A stretch of 64,000 nt of DNA. It comes from Ptiloglossa arizonensis (Eukaryota; Arthropoda; Insecta; Hymenoptera; Colletidae). Position numbers and translations under genes: made by a program. The DNA lies in assembly GCF_051014685.1 (NCBI RefSeq), contig NC_135054.1:9366001-9430000 (forward strand). Direction: 5' to 3'. The notes under the pieces are model-generated. The model made no database searches. It was not told where the DNA came from and worked only from the letters and a program-made list of their open reading frames with translations. Numbering within the stretch: position 1 is the first letter of the stretch; every line of letters begins with the position of its first letter. Of this stretch, positions 1 through 13,024 are shown in pieces.

Positions 1-157
1 TGCTGCGTGTTTCTGCAGACTGTGCCTTCACTCGGCAATTAATTTGCTTCAGCATTTTTTGATTGATCGGTACTGACGTTTCACCGCCCTATTTCAATTT
101 AACGTGCAAAAGTCTTTTTCCTTTTTCATTTCACAGACCTTGCATCGGACTGACTCG

Positions 158-3100
158 ATGGTATCGCTCTGCTACCGATCTCTTGCCAGCTACATCACAG
201 ATGATAACCTCGCTGGTCTTCAGAACTTCTTTGAAAATAAGAGAGTGCAGGTCGACGATCGAGACGAGGTATTGATATCAAAATGACTACTTAATGTATT
301 ATTGTAGAAATTCTCGTTGACGATAGTACGATTGCCAGATTTTATTCTTTTTGTGATCATCGTTATCTCCACCGGCTGGGAGGATCCCTAATTGGTACTG
401 GTGAAGCTCGAAATACAACACGAGCTGTCGGTCATTTTTTAAAGAAAAAATATCTGTCAGGGTTAAAATTGTAGCAAGATCACAGACGTGATGAAAAATT
501 AAATTAACGCCTTGACTGCCCAAGTACGGTTGGATGCATACGAGCATTGAAACGACGTCAGTTGCAACGGACGTCACAATGTCCGGTGTAGAAATACATT
601 ATCGTACATTAGAGTCCACACACTACGGGTAGCGTCCCTTTGATAAATCTTCATTTTGGAAAATACGATGCTTTTCGTGGAAAATATACTTGATCGTAAA
701 TGAGAAGCTTTCTAGGTAGAAGGCCTCTTAGGTTGAGAGCACACGAGCGTTGAAACACATTGTTTATACAGTAATATATTGTCGTACATTAAGTCCACAC
801 ACTACGAACGTGTGTTGCTTTCAACGCGCGATGCAACGTGCGTTAATTTTTCATCGATGTATTTATGCTAGAACGCACGTTAGGATACACCGACGCATAT
901 TTTTCATTGTTTACAGGTAAATACAATAGGTCACACGAGCGTCAATTGTTACCTATTTACCGTAACATTATAACCAGCATTTCCTCTGGCGATATCGCCG
1001 TTCTCATATTCGTAACCTGGTGCTTTATACGATTATAGTGTATAATTTTATACTATATTGGATATAATTTTATGCTATACAATTTTATACTAATAATTTT
1101 ATACTATAAAATTTCATACTAATAAATTTATACTATAAAATTTCATACTAATAATTTTATACTATTTTATACTACATTGTGTATAATTTTATACACAATA
1201 GCGATTCATTGAATGAACTTATCGACGTGCAAGTAATTAAACCATTTTTCACGGTCTTCGCGTAGTTCTCTGTAAAGTGTATATACTAGCGCTCATATCG
1301 ATATCGGTCCCCATTTACAGTATGCACACAAATATTTCTCTTTCGTGTGCCTTTTAAGTATAAATAAATCGTGTACGAATATGTTACAATATCACATGCG
1401 TTCATATTTTCTGCCTTTTTTTGGCCAACTAACGCAAAAGCGGCAACGCTCGTGTGCCCTCAACTTACGAGTTATCTCGTAGCTGACGTCTGTTTGCAAC
1501 GTGTTAAACAAAGTTACTATCCTCAGCGACTATATGTTATTTTTCACGCCAAAATTTGAAAAATTGTCGAGAACTTCCTAAAATATCGGAAATTCTCGTG
1601 GTAGTCAACGTGTTAAACCTTTTTTTGGTTTTATTCTTATGGAAGTATTTATAATGTATTAATGAAATTTTTCTTTTCTGATGAAAATAAGATGAAGGAC
1701 GATGTAATTTGGATAATTTGTAGTTAATTTAACATTAATAGTTTCTTGGTTATACAGGTAACTCTCGTGCAACAGGCTCGATTCAATTCATATGGCTCAA
1801 TACGGTGTATTAAAAATCATTTTCTATGGAATGATTCAAAAATTAAAGTTTCATTCAATCACGATGCAGATTAGCGGCGTTTCGCCACACGATCGTACAT
1901 GTGTCTTCATTGTTTTCAATTGGAAGTACTAAAGGAAGCACACGATCGTGCATCGATACTTAAACAGACAGAATAAAAAAAAAATATACGTGCATATCGT
2001 TCGTTCTCATTTTTTCGGATTCGTTTTTCTTTCTTTCTCGTTTGCTCTTTCTCTTTCTCTCAAAATACTATTCTTTTCTTCGATTATGAACTGCCTCTGA
2101 CGATCATACAACGAGAATTTAATGTATTGACTTTAAACTTTAAACAATTACGTTGTAATTTTTTATATGCATACGTAAATGTCATTGTATCGTAAAAAAT
2201 GAGATCTATATGAAAGTTAATGAAAACATTAATCTATTTTAAACCAAAACTGTAAAACATGACCAGTTTTTTAAATCCTTTCATCAGTACCTGTAACAAA
2301 CACACAGATATGCATTTGAGTAGAACAGATGCCACAATGATATTTAATATGTTATTCAACTATGTGTTAATATGTAGTGATTACGTTTTCGAATTAAATA
2401 TTTAATGCTTGGAATCAAGAAACAATAAACTCTTATTTTTAAACATTCTATTGGAACCCATAGTTTTTGTTCAAAAAAATATCCATTTTTATGGTATTTT
2501 TATGATAAAAATTTGAAAGTAATGTTCTCATGACTCGATATATGCTTACAGTGGCTTTACAAAATGTTAAAAACAAAAATCATTTAATAAATATGCTTTT
2601 GCTCTGTTCGTATAGTTACAAATACGTATATATTACGATCGTTTATATATTTATAAAAAATACTTTACAAATATTATTTATATGTATTGTTAGATATTCT
2701 TCAAACTCAAACGTATAATCTTGGCACTTGTGTATCAGTGCTGTAATAAGAATATTATCTGATTTTTAATGTCATAATGTAACATCGTTATAATCAAAGT
2801 AATTAAAAAATTACTATTTACTATTACTTCGTTGTAATAAAAACATTTTGAATCTCATAAGAAATGTAACTTCATTGTTTTAAAGATTAAACGTCTGGTT
2901 CGAAAGCGTTCAAACATTTTCGTGACACACTGTACGTGATTTAAGTTCAATATAATCGAATAAACGAAAGCTGAAGATACGGTCATATTTCAATCATGAA
3001 AATAATTAAAAAAGAATGGTCCAATTCACATATGTAAATCGAGATAATACCAAGTAAAGATGAAAGTTTAATTTAAATCAGATTCTAATTTTGGTTTTCA

Positions 3101-6100
3101 TTTTACAGATGTAATACTTTATGTTGTAGTACGTTGTTTTTGTTTTTCTGAACCAATATCTTGGACTATCCGTTATAAAATTTCACGAACTCACGATGGA
3201 TATAATCAGTTTGTGAAATTTGGTATTGTTTGAAACAAATTTTCTTTAAACTGTGATCATTAGATTGTGAAAGTAATCAACCTTCTTTCGTAATCAACAA
3301 ACTCTGATAATTCTTTTGTGTTAATTTACATCGTCAAGAATTCGACTTTCGATAGTTGATTTCATTGTTTCTACAATAGAATGGTAGCACAGCCCTCATC
3401 CTCGCAGCAACTAAGGGGAAGATACACTTTGTACGGGAGCTTATCAACCATGGAGCGGACATTAATGCAGAAGACGGGGTTAGTATCACTGAATACTTTG
3501 TGATAAAGAGATTTATTTTCGATCGGTGCAATCAATCTCATTTCCAGGATAACTGGACAGCGTTGCTTTGCGCGGCCAAGGAAGGTCACACTGACGTCTG
3601 CCTCGAATTACTCGAGCATGGCGCCGAGTTGGAACACAGAGATATGGTATGTCAGCTTCGAAACATTCTTGAGCGTCTTTTAATCTTCATACTACATTTT
3701 TTTTTTTTCATTTGTGCTCATCAGAGATAAACAAAATTCTCAACTGGATAAAAATTTCGAATAACGAGTAAAACGCATCTAACTTTCGATGTATTATTTT
3801 TTGAATAAGGATTGCAATCTGAATTCTGTCCATCTCTGATGTTCATAAACCTTCTTGTAGGTCTCTGTCGCTCATAATTTTCCTAGTATTGCAGGCGAGT
3901 GAGGAAGATCAGTCCTGGAAGGAACTACGGACTGTGTTGGATCAGACGTTTTAGTCAGTCTTTGTAAGGCTTGCAAAAAGACTAAGCAAAAAGTACTCTC
4001 GTTGCTGACTACGTTTCCCTTATTCATGGTACCATATTCCCCTTAACCCGGGACTGATCTTTCTTTTTCCGTATAATATCAAGCATACTTTCCTCTCTAC
4101 TAATCTCTGCCACCTTGGTCTCTTCCTCTTTCTCAACAGAGATGAACATAATTGATTACAAATTGTTCACTAATTACTTAATAAATTACTTGCAAGTACA
4201 GAATATATTTTTCAATCATTAATTGCTATTAACAACGATTATAATTGCAAATTGTCGAAAGTGTAATTGCTATTGAATACAATTATGATTGGAAATACTA
4301 TCGACTACAGTTATGATTGTAATTGCTACTGACTATAATTATGATTGTAAATGATTGCTATTGACGACACGTATAATAATTATAACAGTAATTAAAAAGG
4401 TTGATTGTCAATTCAAATTAACGATTAACGATTTCAATTATAATTATCAATTTTCAGATTAATTACATTCTTTCCAACTCTGGTACATACTATTAATATG
4501 TTATATTTTCCAATTGAGTAATGTTCCAAAGGCCGCAGCTTCTACTAACTGTAATTGCTTAATCACAATTATTCAATGTATGCAATTGTAGCGTGGTTCG
4601 TGGCAATCAACGATTATAGAAAATAATTAAATCAAGAAATTGGGTGTTTATAGTAAATACAGCTGTTTTCTAATCTTCTGCTATTTTGAAGTCCATCCCT
4701 TCTTCCTAATTAATACCGCTTAGGTTTTCCTTTTACTTTTTTTTTTAATATCAATGTATTTCATTATCATTGATCTGATCATGCACTGCATATTCTTGTA
4801 TTGTTTTTCGTTTGAAATTCTTATATTTTTTTATATTCTTGCCACTCTAATCCGTTTGCACTATTCTTAACTTTTCACTCGTTTGTCTATTAATACGTAT
4901 GTGTTTACGCATGTGGGTATGCGCGTTACATTTCACTCGTTTATTTTTTAAACTCGAGAAAGCTATATTAATAAAGTTATTTAGAATTCAAAAGAGAGAT
5001 CGCAAATAGACACTAACAGAAATGCTCTATTTTTAGGGAGGGTGGACAGCACTTATGTGGGCGACGTATAAGGGTAGGTCGCCAACGGTGACGATGCTGC
5101 TAGCACGTGGAGCTGACGTCAATGCACATGGAAATTTTCATATATCCTCCTTGTTATGGGCTGCAGGCAGAGGTTACCCTGACATTGTTAAAGATCTCAT
5201 TGCTCATGGTGCTAAAGTTAATGTTGGCGATAAGGTAATTTAATTCTACTCGAGTTCAACCACCGAGTATTCTTGAAAAGCTAATTCACAATATACCCAA
5301 TATATCGTGGTACATATTTTTTAAATGAGTTGCACGCTTGCTCGCGATGAATTATTGAAGTAATGAAATATTAATTTACGAAAAAATGTTGGTCGCATTA
5401 AATCACAGTGAATATCGTTTTTCAACTTCTAGTATGGCACCACAGCGTTGGTGTGGGCATCGCGTAAAGGGAATGTAGAAATTGTAGATACTCTCTTAAA
5501 AGCTGGTGCTAATGTTGATACTGCTGGCATGGTAAGATCAAAATTTTATCTACTATACTATTTTTATTGTTATAAAATTGAACATGAACTGAATGTTTTT
5601 CCTACTATTTATTCTATTGATCTATTTATCCAAACGTTCTATTTTGTCTCGTACCGCGAATTGTATAAATTAACATTGGTAAATCATTAACGAAACGTTT
5701 TACAGTATTCGTGGACTGCTCTTCTTGTGGCCACCCTTGGTAATCACGTCGACGTCGTACTACTCCTTTTGGAACACAAACCAAACGTGAATGCTCTGGA
5801 TAAGGATGGCTGCACGGCCCTAGCGATAGCTTGTCGAGAAGGGCATCACGAGATAGCAAATGCACTTTTAAACGCTGGTGCTTATGTGAACATTCAAGAC
5901 AGAGCTGGGGATACGAACTTAATTCATGCTGTAAAAGGCGGTCAGAGAGGAGTGGTTGAATCTCTTTTAAAGAAGTATGCCGACGTCGACATCGCCGGAA
6001 AGGTGACATAATTGATACTAAATTATCATCCCAGACAGAAGACAGGATATCAGTTAATATCTTGGCAATGGTTACGATTAGAACCTACAAGTCTCTTGTT

Positions 6101-9100
6101 TATCGATCTTACTTTTTCCATTTATTTCAAGCTTGGACTATGATTATATTTCTTTAAAGAAGTTAAAGAGCCAGCTAACCAGGCACATTTTATTGAAATA
6201 TTCTAGGATAAGAAAACCGCAACTTACATAGCAGTAGAAAAAGGCAATATACCGATATTAAAATTGTTACTAAACGCTAACCCAGACTTGGAGATCGCGA
6301 CGAAAGACGGCGACACACCGCTACTGCGGGCAGTTAGGTCGCGGAACGCCGAAATCGTGCAATTACTGCTGGACAAGAAAGCCAAGGTCTCAGCCACCGA
6401 CAAAAAGGGCGACACAGTGCTTCATATAGCAATGCGAGCAAGATCAAAAGCAATCGTCGAGATATTATTGAGAAATCCGAAAAATAGTCAGCTACTTTAC
6501 CGTCCAAATAGGCAAGGCGAAACCCCATACAACATTGACATTAATCATCCAAAGACTATACTTGGACAAATATTCGGCGCACGTAAGATGTTCATGTGTT
6601 TCTTGCAAGTAATGTAGTAATACAATAAACAAGTTTACTATGAAATTATTTAAAAGAATTAGTTCTCTAAAATTACTTACGCATCAAGACTCAAAATACA
6701 GCAGATGCTTATTTGTTTCAGGACGCCTTAATACCAACGAAGATAATGAAAATATGCTTGGTTATGACTTGTACAGCAGTGCATTGGCAGATATTCTCAG
6801 CGAACCATCCCTTTCGACACCTATAACGGTTGGTCTTTATGCAAAATGGGGTTCTGGGAAGTCTTTCTTATTGAATAAATTGAGAGGTAATAACTGTGAA
6901 GCATTTTATTTGCTAAAACAAACTATTGGATTATTATTGGATTATTACATTCGTATTAATTCTTTTAGAGGAGATGAAAAATTTTGCTCGTCAATGGATA
7001 GATCCTGTATTCCAATTCTCTTTCTTACTTTTTGTAGTGATATCCCATGTATCGTTATTGGTGGGTATCACTATAGGTCTTGCTCTGCAGTCGTGGATCG
7101 TTGGTCTTGTCTGTGGTATAAGTCTTATTTTCATTACGTATACTTTTTTGATACTTGTCTGGTATGCTAACAAAAGGTAAGTAAACAAACTAGAAAATGT
7201 ACACTTTGTGTCTCTTTGTATTTTATAATTCATTAACATTTACATTGTAGATACGATTGGTACTGGCCATACAATTTTACTGTTGCTTTGACTACAAAGT
7301 TAAATTCATTGAAGCTGTTACTTCAAGTGATTTTCTGTCATCCCCCTGGTAGCCAAGTTCATGATGGTGTGACTGTTCAACCAATCAAGTTTTACTTCAC
7401 TGATCAGACTCGAGTCGGCACAACTGCTGCTGGAGAAAACGCAGTAGTACAAATGGTGGGATCTCTTTATGATTCCATTGAAAATGATTTTGGTTCTTTA
7501 TCCACGAGATTGTACAGAGCGTTCAGGCCAAAGCCTGATAAATCAACTACAACTTGGAAGTGGAGACATCTTTGTTGTCTACCGTACATAGTCATATTCG
7601 AATTCTGCTTTTGCAGTTTACTTGTTGGTATTTCCGTGCTTACCGTCTACCTCATCGACATTTCTAGCAGCGAGTGAGTACTCATTAAGTAGTGTTATAA
7701 CGACAATTTTATGTGAGAAGGAAATACTAAATAGAGAAATAACTTCTAAAATTAAAATACTATTACTTACTGATTATCGTAGGCCAACAATAGAGAGAGT
7801 TACGGCACACATAATTATGATAACTGTTGCCTTAATACTAGCTGTCAGTGTAATAGCAAATTTGTATACATGGAGCCGAACTTTGCAAGCGCTTGTTTTC
7901 TCTCAAAGGCGGCACCTTCAACGCAGCATTTCTAAGTTAGAAACTTTAAAAAGCGAAGGCTTCATACAAACGCTGAGAAGCGAAGTCAGTTTAATGACAG
8001 AAATGGTATATAAACACTTTTTATTTCATCTGTATATTTTTATCAAGATATTCTTTCTTCCTAATGACAAAGTTTTTATATACTAACAGGTCAAATGTCT
8101 AGATAGTTTCATGGCCCAACAAAGTAGATTAGTAGTAGTCGTGGATGGTTTGGACAGTTGTGAGCAAGACAAAGTGTTATTAGTTTTAGATGCTATACAA
8201 GCATTATTTAGTGATAATGGTTATCCATTTGTTGTAATATTAGCAATTGATCCACATATTATTGCCAAGGTATTATAACATATCTTTCGATTTTTATTAA
8301 AAATATATTAATAGGCAAAAATTAAAATTTTCATTGTAATATTCCAACTTAACAGGCAGTAGAAGTCAATAGTAGAAGATTATTCACAGAATCTAATATT
8401 GGAGGGCACGATTATTTGCGCAATATGGTACATCTTCCATTTTATTTACAAAATAGTGGTTTACGGAAGGTGAAAGTTGCTCAACAAACTGCCCAACATA
8501 GCAGAAAGACCACTTGGACTGAAGCAGAAGAGAGTGTTAATTACACCGCTGCTAGTACAATGCATCATTCGGTTTCTAATAGAAGACTCAGTACAGAATC
8601 TGGTATAATGAATAGTAATGAAAAGTTGAAACCTCAAAGTAGAAAAGGCAGTAGAAAACTGCGTTTAAGCGAGTCGATTGCCAGTAGCATTGGGAGCAAT
8701 TTAAATCGCCTGGGCGGTGCACAGGATCTTAATAAAATGCTTCTCACTGACGATTATTTTAGCGACGTAAACCCTCGTAGTATGAGGAGATTAATGAACG
8801 TTGTTTATGTCACTGGTAATACGAAAATTACTAATTTTGAAAATACTGTTTCATAATTCATCACATTTGCACATTTAATATATTATCTGTTTATTTTAGG
8901 GAGGTTGTTAAAAGCATTCCAAATTGACTTTAATTGGTATCATCTAGCCAGTTGGATCAATATCACAGAGCAATGGCCATTTAGAACATCTTGGTTGATC
9001 CTGCATTATGATATGTATGAAGAAAGTTTAGATGATTCCATGTCATTAAAAAGTCTTTACGATAAGTATGTTCCTTTTATAAATGTTCCATATTTTTTAC

Positions 9101-12100
9101 GTTGGCTGCTTGTACATTATTTTATTTTGTTTTAATCGTTAGGATACGTCCCCAAATACCGGTACTTAAGGAAGTTCAGCCTCTTTTAGAAATGGATAGA
9201 GATGAACGTAAGCTGGATATTTTCCTGACTTTCCATCGTTCCAGCCTACTCGTTAGTGATATGAAGATATTCTTGCCATTTACCATTAATCTTGATCCCT
9301 ATATTAAGAAAAAAATCAAAGAAGAGCAACAAAGCATAGAAGAAGAAACAGGACTTGGACCATACAAACAGTACAGCCCTTGGACTATGCCCGGTGGTAA
9401 TCATGAGCAATGGAATGCAAGTAGAACCGGTTTAATTAATCGTACCATGAAATTAGCTAGAACACCAAGCGTACAAGGACATGCGCCGGTACCATCGACT
9501 TCATCTTGGTGTATTCAGCCTCCCTCGTTTGATTGGCAAACTCCACCTTGGGTACAAATACCTCCTATGGAACCCTCGCTTAAACCACTTTCTGCAACTA
9601 CAACTCTACCGGTATAATATGCAAATAATGTTTCAAGAATCAAATATGACTTTTCTATCGTTTGACAAAGACTGTATTCCTTTTCTTCTTTTCAGTCCGA
9701 AATTTTAGAGATAAAACTTTCGTCTCTAACAGTAAATGGTGTTTGCGACCTTATTGATAGAATCGAAAGTTTAAATCACAATCAAGCACCACAGTACAAA
9801 AACGTTATTAAAGAAAATAACATCAATGGCAGAGTTTTACTACACTGCGAGTTACAAGAGTTGAAAAAAGTAAGTTTCACTTCCCCTACTTTGATTTTTG
9901 TACACCAAAATTTAAAGATTTGGTAATACTCTTTTTATATCCAGTAAAAGATTCAATAAATGCAATAGTGAATATTATACGATAAGTAATAATTTTCTAC
10001 TTATAGGTCCTTAAAATGGCGTTTGGAGATTGGGAACTGTTCCGCATGGTGGTTGTGTCACTTAGAGAATTAGAACTGTCGTCATTTAGCACGCACGAAG
10101 AAGGTCCCCGCAGCGTACGATTCACTGTAGGATCAGAACAAATTCAACGGAAAGGTACTCATAACAGTTTCCTCCTTACCTTAGAGATTATGAAAATTAA
10201 ATATATACAAAAACCGAATCTATTAACCTATTTTAGACCATGCTTTGCAATGTAATTCGATACGTGTACCTGTACATGTTGAAAAAGAGAAGGGAACATC
10301 AAGAACTGATGGTCCTCCTAGACGAGATCAAGCTAAGCAATCCATTATGGAAAAGCAAGTAAGCCTTTTTAAAACATATTACTATACTATTAAACATATT
10401 ACATTTGTTTATAAAGCCAAATCTCTGTGTGTGTATATGTGTGTGTACTTTTATTCTACCAAGTAATAGATTAATAAAGTATGATTTTTATTACACTCAT
10501 GCTTGGTTTTAGTTTCAGGTAAGCAAAATTACGTTTGACGGCTTCATAGTACAAAGAATATTTAAAATAATTAATAAATAAAATCCAGAATGTCAGTATT
10601 AAGATATCAAATATATAAAAAAAACAAATAACGGATTTATCTTTCAGGTAACCTTGGAAGAACAAATGATTTGCGGAGCACTACAGACTTTAAATGAGGA
10701 AGCTTGCGAAGATGTATTAGACGTACCATCTCCGGCAGTGGTACCATCAGACTCACTCCCAGGTGAGCCCTCTTCTCTACCACTTTCACTGCCTCTGGTT
10801 ATAGTTCAGGAACCACCGCAACCAGGCCAAAACTGTGACACCGTATTCGAATACAGTACAAATCTTTAATGATTTGAATTGAAGGAAACTGTAATTCGAT
10901 TGTATATCATGCGTGTACTGCATCGGTACAACTACATCACCCCATTCGAAGATGGTTCTATATACTCATCACTCGTAGTTTCGATGCTCCAAGAAAATCT
11001 TGTTAATGTATCTATTGTTTAAATGTTTCTTAATATGTCAATACATAGATACATCCACAGCAGTATTACCTATGATAGGAGCACCCATATGAAGGGCAAT
11101 CAATAAACATTTAGTTTTTATATACACATACATACGTTGAAGAGGCTGAAGGAAAGAACTATTGCTACATCCTTCTGAACCCTGTCTCTACATCGACTGT
11201 TTAAAAATGTGCCAAAGCGTTATAAGAGACTGGACCGTTGTAAATAGATGAAGGATATAAAATGAATGTCATCTGTTAAATAAAAAATACACATAGTGCG
11301 TAAAATAAATAACGTTATGGCGGTAGTGACTTGAATGTATGCGTTATAGGTATAATAAAAGCATCGTCTTCGTGCAATAGTTTAGTACATTAATAGCATA
11401 GTTTGCGAGGAACAAAAGCTGCGAAATGTTTTGTATTCCTAAAACCATGGAAAACATTCGTACCCCTAACAAAGTATTAATCTGTCTTAAATATGTTGTT
11501 GTTAATGCTTCATTTCTAGTTGTATTATTTTACTTCCCGACATATGATACATAGAAATATTGTACATTTCTTAGATTTGAAACCAATGAAATTTTCCACA
11601 ATGAACATTTGTAAAACAGACTGTGATAATTACTTGTTACTATCGTCGGATACCGTTGACCGAGTATATTTCCTATTTGGATGTTTACGCTGATAGATCT
11701 TATATACTTAGAAAGATTAGCTTCTACGTGAAAGAGTTTTATATATCAAAGCAAAGAGCTAGTTATATTTTCATCTTAATTCATGTATTCTTTTTGTACT
11801 ACCTGTACAATTACCGTAATTAGATTGTTCGAACATTATGTTATAAATGCAAATGGCAATAAAACTTTGTTGGAAACTTAAAGCGAGATTATCTTTCTTA
11901 TGGAGTAGATCTATAAGCTTATCGAGTACATTCTTTCATTTTATATCTTTATTCTAAAACTAAACAACGCGGCCGGTATTACGGGTAGTCGAAAAATGAA
12001 TGCGGTAATCGATCATGCTTCATTTCAAAATTCTTACACAAGAAACGTTATCTTGTTTATAACGTTTTTAATCCTCAGTTCCTAATGATTTAATCTCGTA

Positions 12101-12930
12101 CACGCGTTTTAATGGAATTCGTACGATAAGAAAAAACTAAAAGATACATAATACCGACCTTTGTTTTAGGATTCGGCACAGCAGCAGCTCAGGACACAGA
12201 TTACGTGATCCTACAATCTAATCCACTTCTGCATTGGGTACCAGTTAACGACGAACCAGAAACATCGGACGACAGCTCGCTGGAGTCCACGGTTCACCTT
12301 CAGCGTACAAATTCTCAACGTAGCATCACATCCCAACTTAGCACAAGATCGGTTTGTTCGTTTGGACGTAGAGATCCGAAAAAAGGTGGTGGCAATGCCA
12401 ACACTAGTAGACCATCTTCTCTGTTTGTCTCTCCACCACCTTCTCCTAGACCTGCCTTCAGGTCCAAATCGACAGACGAAAATTACGTAGCAAACAATAT
12501 ACCCCTAAAACCGACTATCTCGTCGCCTACCAAGAAACGACGATCCACGTCAACATTAAACGAGGAGATAGTCATATCAGTATCCGTTCCAACTTCCAGC
12601 CTGGAGAAGTTAACGAAACTAAAAGATCGTTTAATGGGAACTCTGCCTGCTTCGTCTGGTCCAGGAGAAAGCGAGGATGAATCTACACCGTTGGTTTCCG
12701 AATTGTCTACTCCGACCCATTCACAATCTGACAGTGTGTTCAAACATGATTGTAGCGAGGAGAATAGCAGCTCGATCTCGTCGAACAAAAGTATACCTCG
12801 AGACGGAGAACGATCCGTTGATGTTGATTATTCCGACACAGTTAGCTTAATGGTGCGAGAACCATCGCATGTACGTTTTCTCTCGCGACAGGACGCAAAA
12901 GAGTGGGACAATCCCGAAACACCTGTCTGA
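158..12930 (+). CDS. Kidins220: Kidins220/ARMS scaffold protein (ankyrin repeats plus KAP NTPase), 20 coding exons
   Basis: The family is a neuronal and developmental membrane scaffold acting downstream of receptor tyrosine kinases at the plasma membrane. Coding exons: 158-268, 3380-3478, 3548-3646, 5037-5234, 5433-5531, 5706-6002, 6207-6582, 6722-6886, 6969-7176, 7251-7673, 7783-8005, 8090-8269, 8356-8815, 8900-9065, 9143-9611, 9696-9869, 10007-10154, 10237-10358, 10648-10762, 12170-12930. All junctions are GT/AG and phases agree, giving 1,630 aa (vertebrate form about 1,770). Ankyrin repeats span residues ~38-400. A Walker A GSGKS lies at ~470-474. Two membrane segments fall in exon 9, one at the end of exon 10 and one in exon 11. 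The Walker B-like strand ending in DGLD is at ~780-788. A KIDINS/SAM-like region lies in exons 16-17, followed by a Ser-rich tail with the acidic SEDESTPL element also seen in vertebrates. The ATG at 158 aligns with the family start; an AG at 135-136 suggests an upstream 5'UTR intron. The protein ends in ETPV, a PDZ-ligand form. Confidence 0.96.
725..1471. mobile_element. MITE-like element with 28-bp imperfect terminal inverted repeats
   Basis: Positions 725-752 and the reverse complement of 1444-1471 match at 25 of 28 bases; the shared core is GCACACGAGCGTTG. The interior is about 690 bp with no coding potential and contains further partial copies of the ACACGAGCGT core near 742 and 932. I see no clear target-site duplication, so the outer limits and superfamily are uncertain. 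A related upstream copy of the left end lies at about 538-640. Confidence 0.5.
1038..1200. repeat. AT-rich minisatellite
   Basis: Degenerate tandem copies of a short motif close to ATAATTTTATACTA run through this stretch. It lies inside the MITE-like element in Kidins220 intron 1. Confidence 0.75.
3647..5036 (+). other. Kidins220 intron 3 with a degenerate short-period repeat
   Basis: The intron is 1.39 kb. Between about 4220 and 4400, loosely repeated units combine TATGATTGTAA-like and TTGCTACTGACTA-like blocks roughly every 40 bp. The rest shows nothing I can name. Confidence 0.55.
10763..10869 (+). CDS. Kidins220: Alternative Kidins220 C-terminal coding extension (intron read-through)
   Basis: Exon 19 can splice at 10762/10763 (CCAG|GTGAGC) to the exon at 12170. 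If it is not spliced, the frame stays open for 36 codons to a stop at 10867-10869. The alternative tail is Pro/Ser/Leu-rich and ends in YSTNL, giving a 1,412-aa protein without the 254-codon Ser-rich last exon. The last residues T-N-L fit a class I PDZ ligand (S/T-x-hydrophobic). The sequence shows an open frame and a usable donor; that both isoforms are made is an inference. Confidence 0.5.
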
Positions 12931-12984
12931 TACTTTCTGTTACACAATCATCAGCGAGTCTGTTGATGATATGCAATAATGTGT

Positions 12985-13024
<40 letters not shown>

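Larger units (their letters stand above)
269..3379 (+). other. Kidins220 intron 1 (3.1 kb)
   Basis: This is AT-rich intron sequence with no supported gene. It contains an inverted-repeat-bounded element (725-1471), an AT-rich minisatellite (about 1038-1200) and a short segment at 1863-1926 that resembles sequence near 61495. From about 2000 to 3379 I see only homopolymer-rich unique-looking DNA. Confidence 0.7.

Noticed and set aside
5626..6009. 127-residue minus-strand open frame
   Set aside because: It is the antisense shadow of Kidins220 ankyrin exon 6.
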